64,000 nucleotides of DNA from positions 28,411,074-28,475,073 of the forward strand of contig JBBMOA010000001.1 in the NCBI GenBank assembly GCA_037954235.1, written 5' to 3'. This document shows, piece by piece, positions 62,476-64,000 of this stretch (position 1 is its first letter; each line of letters begins with the position of its first letter). Both the position numbers and the translations under genes were made by a program. The DNA comes from Aulostomus chinensis. Its lineage: Eukaryota; Chordata; Actinopteri; Syngnathiformes; Aulostomidae. The notes under the pieces were generated by a model. That model did no database searches. It was not told the DNA's origin and was given only the letters and a program-made list of their open reading frames with translations.

Positions 62476-64000
62476 GAGGTACCTTTGTTTGTAACCGATC
62501 TGCTGACCAGCGAGACGCCACCACGCACGGCTGTCGGCTCCGTAAAGGAGGGAGAGAAAGTGGAAAGGACGGAGAAGGGTCGGACCAGGTCTATTTCTAG
62601 GTGACCACTCACTATCGTCTTCCACACTGCCCCTCATGGTGGGGAGTGTAGCGCCATCCTGCCACAGTACATTTGTTTCATTCTTTTGCTCTTGCACTTT
62701 CATTAAAATGGACTTGACTTGAGAACGTTTATTTTCAAAATATAGAAGAATTCCCAGATTTATAGGTAGCATGAGTATGAAGTTGCACTTGCACCCAGTG
62801 GGAAAATGTCCTCTGCATTTGACTCTAACTATGGAGGAGCAGTGGTAGCAGTGTCAGCCTGGGGGCTTGGTCAAGATCAATGACGGGAGTAGCAGACAGG
62901 TAATATCCATAGCATGCATGTTGTTTTAGAGGAGTAAGGGTACACTGTTGGTCTCTCACCTGATGCGCTGTCATCAGCACAAATGATCTGTTCCTAAACA
63001 TCAAAATCTACCATCCCCCTGATTGTTTTTTACAACTGGAGTACTGGTTAACACTTTAGAAAGCCTTCATTCAGAGCTGTGAAGAACCTTGAACCTGATA
63101 TCCCAGACATCAAAGTGGGCCACTAACTGGCCAGATGAAGCTATGCTAGGCTGCTGTATTCTGAAGAGCTAAAGTAGCAGCTTCTGAGAGGGATGCTAAC
63201 CTGGATGTGTTAATCTCCTACTTTCATATCAGCCCCCAACTTGGAGCTCTGACAGCCTCCAGCTTGTTGTTCCTGTTTCTGCTTCAGTCAACAGGGAACT
63301 CCAACCTGCAGTAGAATCTTCAACAATGGAATAGAAAAGAGAGGAAGAAAAACTAGAATAAACTTACAAAGCTGAGAAATGTTCATGAAGAAGAAAGGCA
63401 CACGTTATGATTGAGGCCAGAAACTAAAACTCCACACCAAATGTACTTTGACTTGTAGGATAATGAACTTGAATGTGTTGAAACAGCAGATCAATGAATC
63501 CACTACCACACAACAAGATGATGACACCCTACCACAAGATGGCGTCACAGATCCTGACGCTCTGAGCAGGAAACACCGAGCAAAACATTACAACAAAGCT
63601 CCTGTTGTTCCCTCCAGGAAAAACTGTGGCTCTGATGAGAAGAAGGATCCCAGCCTCTTCTGAGGATCCATGGCCACACCATTGGGTAGAAGGACGAGGG
63701 GGTCGGCACCAGGAGGAACCCTGGTGTCTCCGATGTAGGGAAGATGGAGCAGTGAAGAGGCCACATTGTGGCGTCCTAAAGAGGACATTTGGTGGAGCCT
63801 GAGACAGCAAACATCACGCCCCCTTCATCAGAAGAACCACAGCACCAGAAGAAAGAATCCTGGCAGTGACGACAGGGAGGATCAGGGTGACCTCCTCACC
63901 TCCACCTTTGAACCTTCAAATGAACTTTAAAAAGCTTTAGAGTGGAGAAGGATTTTAAAACATTTTATTGTTTTTTCCTTTCATTCTCATTTGTGCGATT
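62476..64000. other. Right flank of array B2; no gene recognised
   Basis: The satellite stops at about 62475 and mixed-composition sequence follows to the window edge. Open frames at 62418-62772 (minus), 63448-63663 (plus) and 63529-63810 (both strands) have no domain I recognise and overlap heavily. No tRNA or known mobile element was found. Confidence 0.5.

Noticed and set aside
63448..63810. Overlapping frames on both strands near the right edge
   Set aside because: No recognised domain; mutually overlapping frames indicate a GC-rich stop-poor patch rather than a gene.

Overview
The window looks like teleost fish (probably percomorph) nuclear DNA from a satellite-rich, gene-poor region, possibly pericentromeric. 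The evidence is long tandem satellite arrays, teleost-type L2/CR1-like LINE fragments with the usual 3' tail, a PIF/Harbinger MITE, a decayed BED/hAT transposase, vertebrate-type tRNA sequences, CA/GT microsatellites and short introns. I recognise no complete protein-coding gene. The species cannot be named from sequence alone.

Layout. (1) 1-13656: satellite array A, about 43-bp monomers, read here as the plus orientation. (2) 13657-29776: a 16-kb interspersed island with nine tRNA genes or tRNA-derived sequences (Ala x2, Leu-TAG, Lys, Phe, Glu, Gln, Leu-CAG and a truncated initiator Met), LINE pieces, microsatellites and small tandem repeats. (3) 29777-45072: satellite array B1, a related but distinct subfamily, in minus orientation. 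(4) 45073-50228: a 5.2-kb spacer with a laminin-alpha-like exon remnant (minus strand), a minisatellite that also has an exact 43-bp period, a 463-bp Harbinger MITE carrying a MADF-domain remnant, and a BED/hAT transposase pseudogene. (5) 50229-62475: satellite array B2, the same subfamily as B1 but in plus orientation. (6) 62476-64000: flank with nothing recognised.

Satellite DNA fills roughly 41 of 64 kb. The B subfamily is organised in higher-order units, commonly four monomers (about 171-173 bp) and sometimes five (about 215 bp). Larger duplicated blocks are also visible: 300 bp, 344 bp, 1594 bp and about 2.1-2.2 kb in array A, and an exact 1860-bp offset in B1. These fit repeated unequal exchange or replication-based amplification. 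B1 and B2 face each other in opposite orientation around the 5.2-kb spacer, so the right half of the window is a very large inverted repeat. The left edge of B1 cuts through an initiator tRNA-Met sequence.

There is no operon or pathway here. The only plausibly functional genes are tRNAs. tRNA-Leu-TAG has a fully paired cloverleaf, tRNA-Leu-CAG has a T-run terminator, and most of the others carry stem mismatches or lack a terminator.
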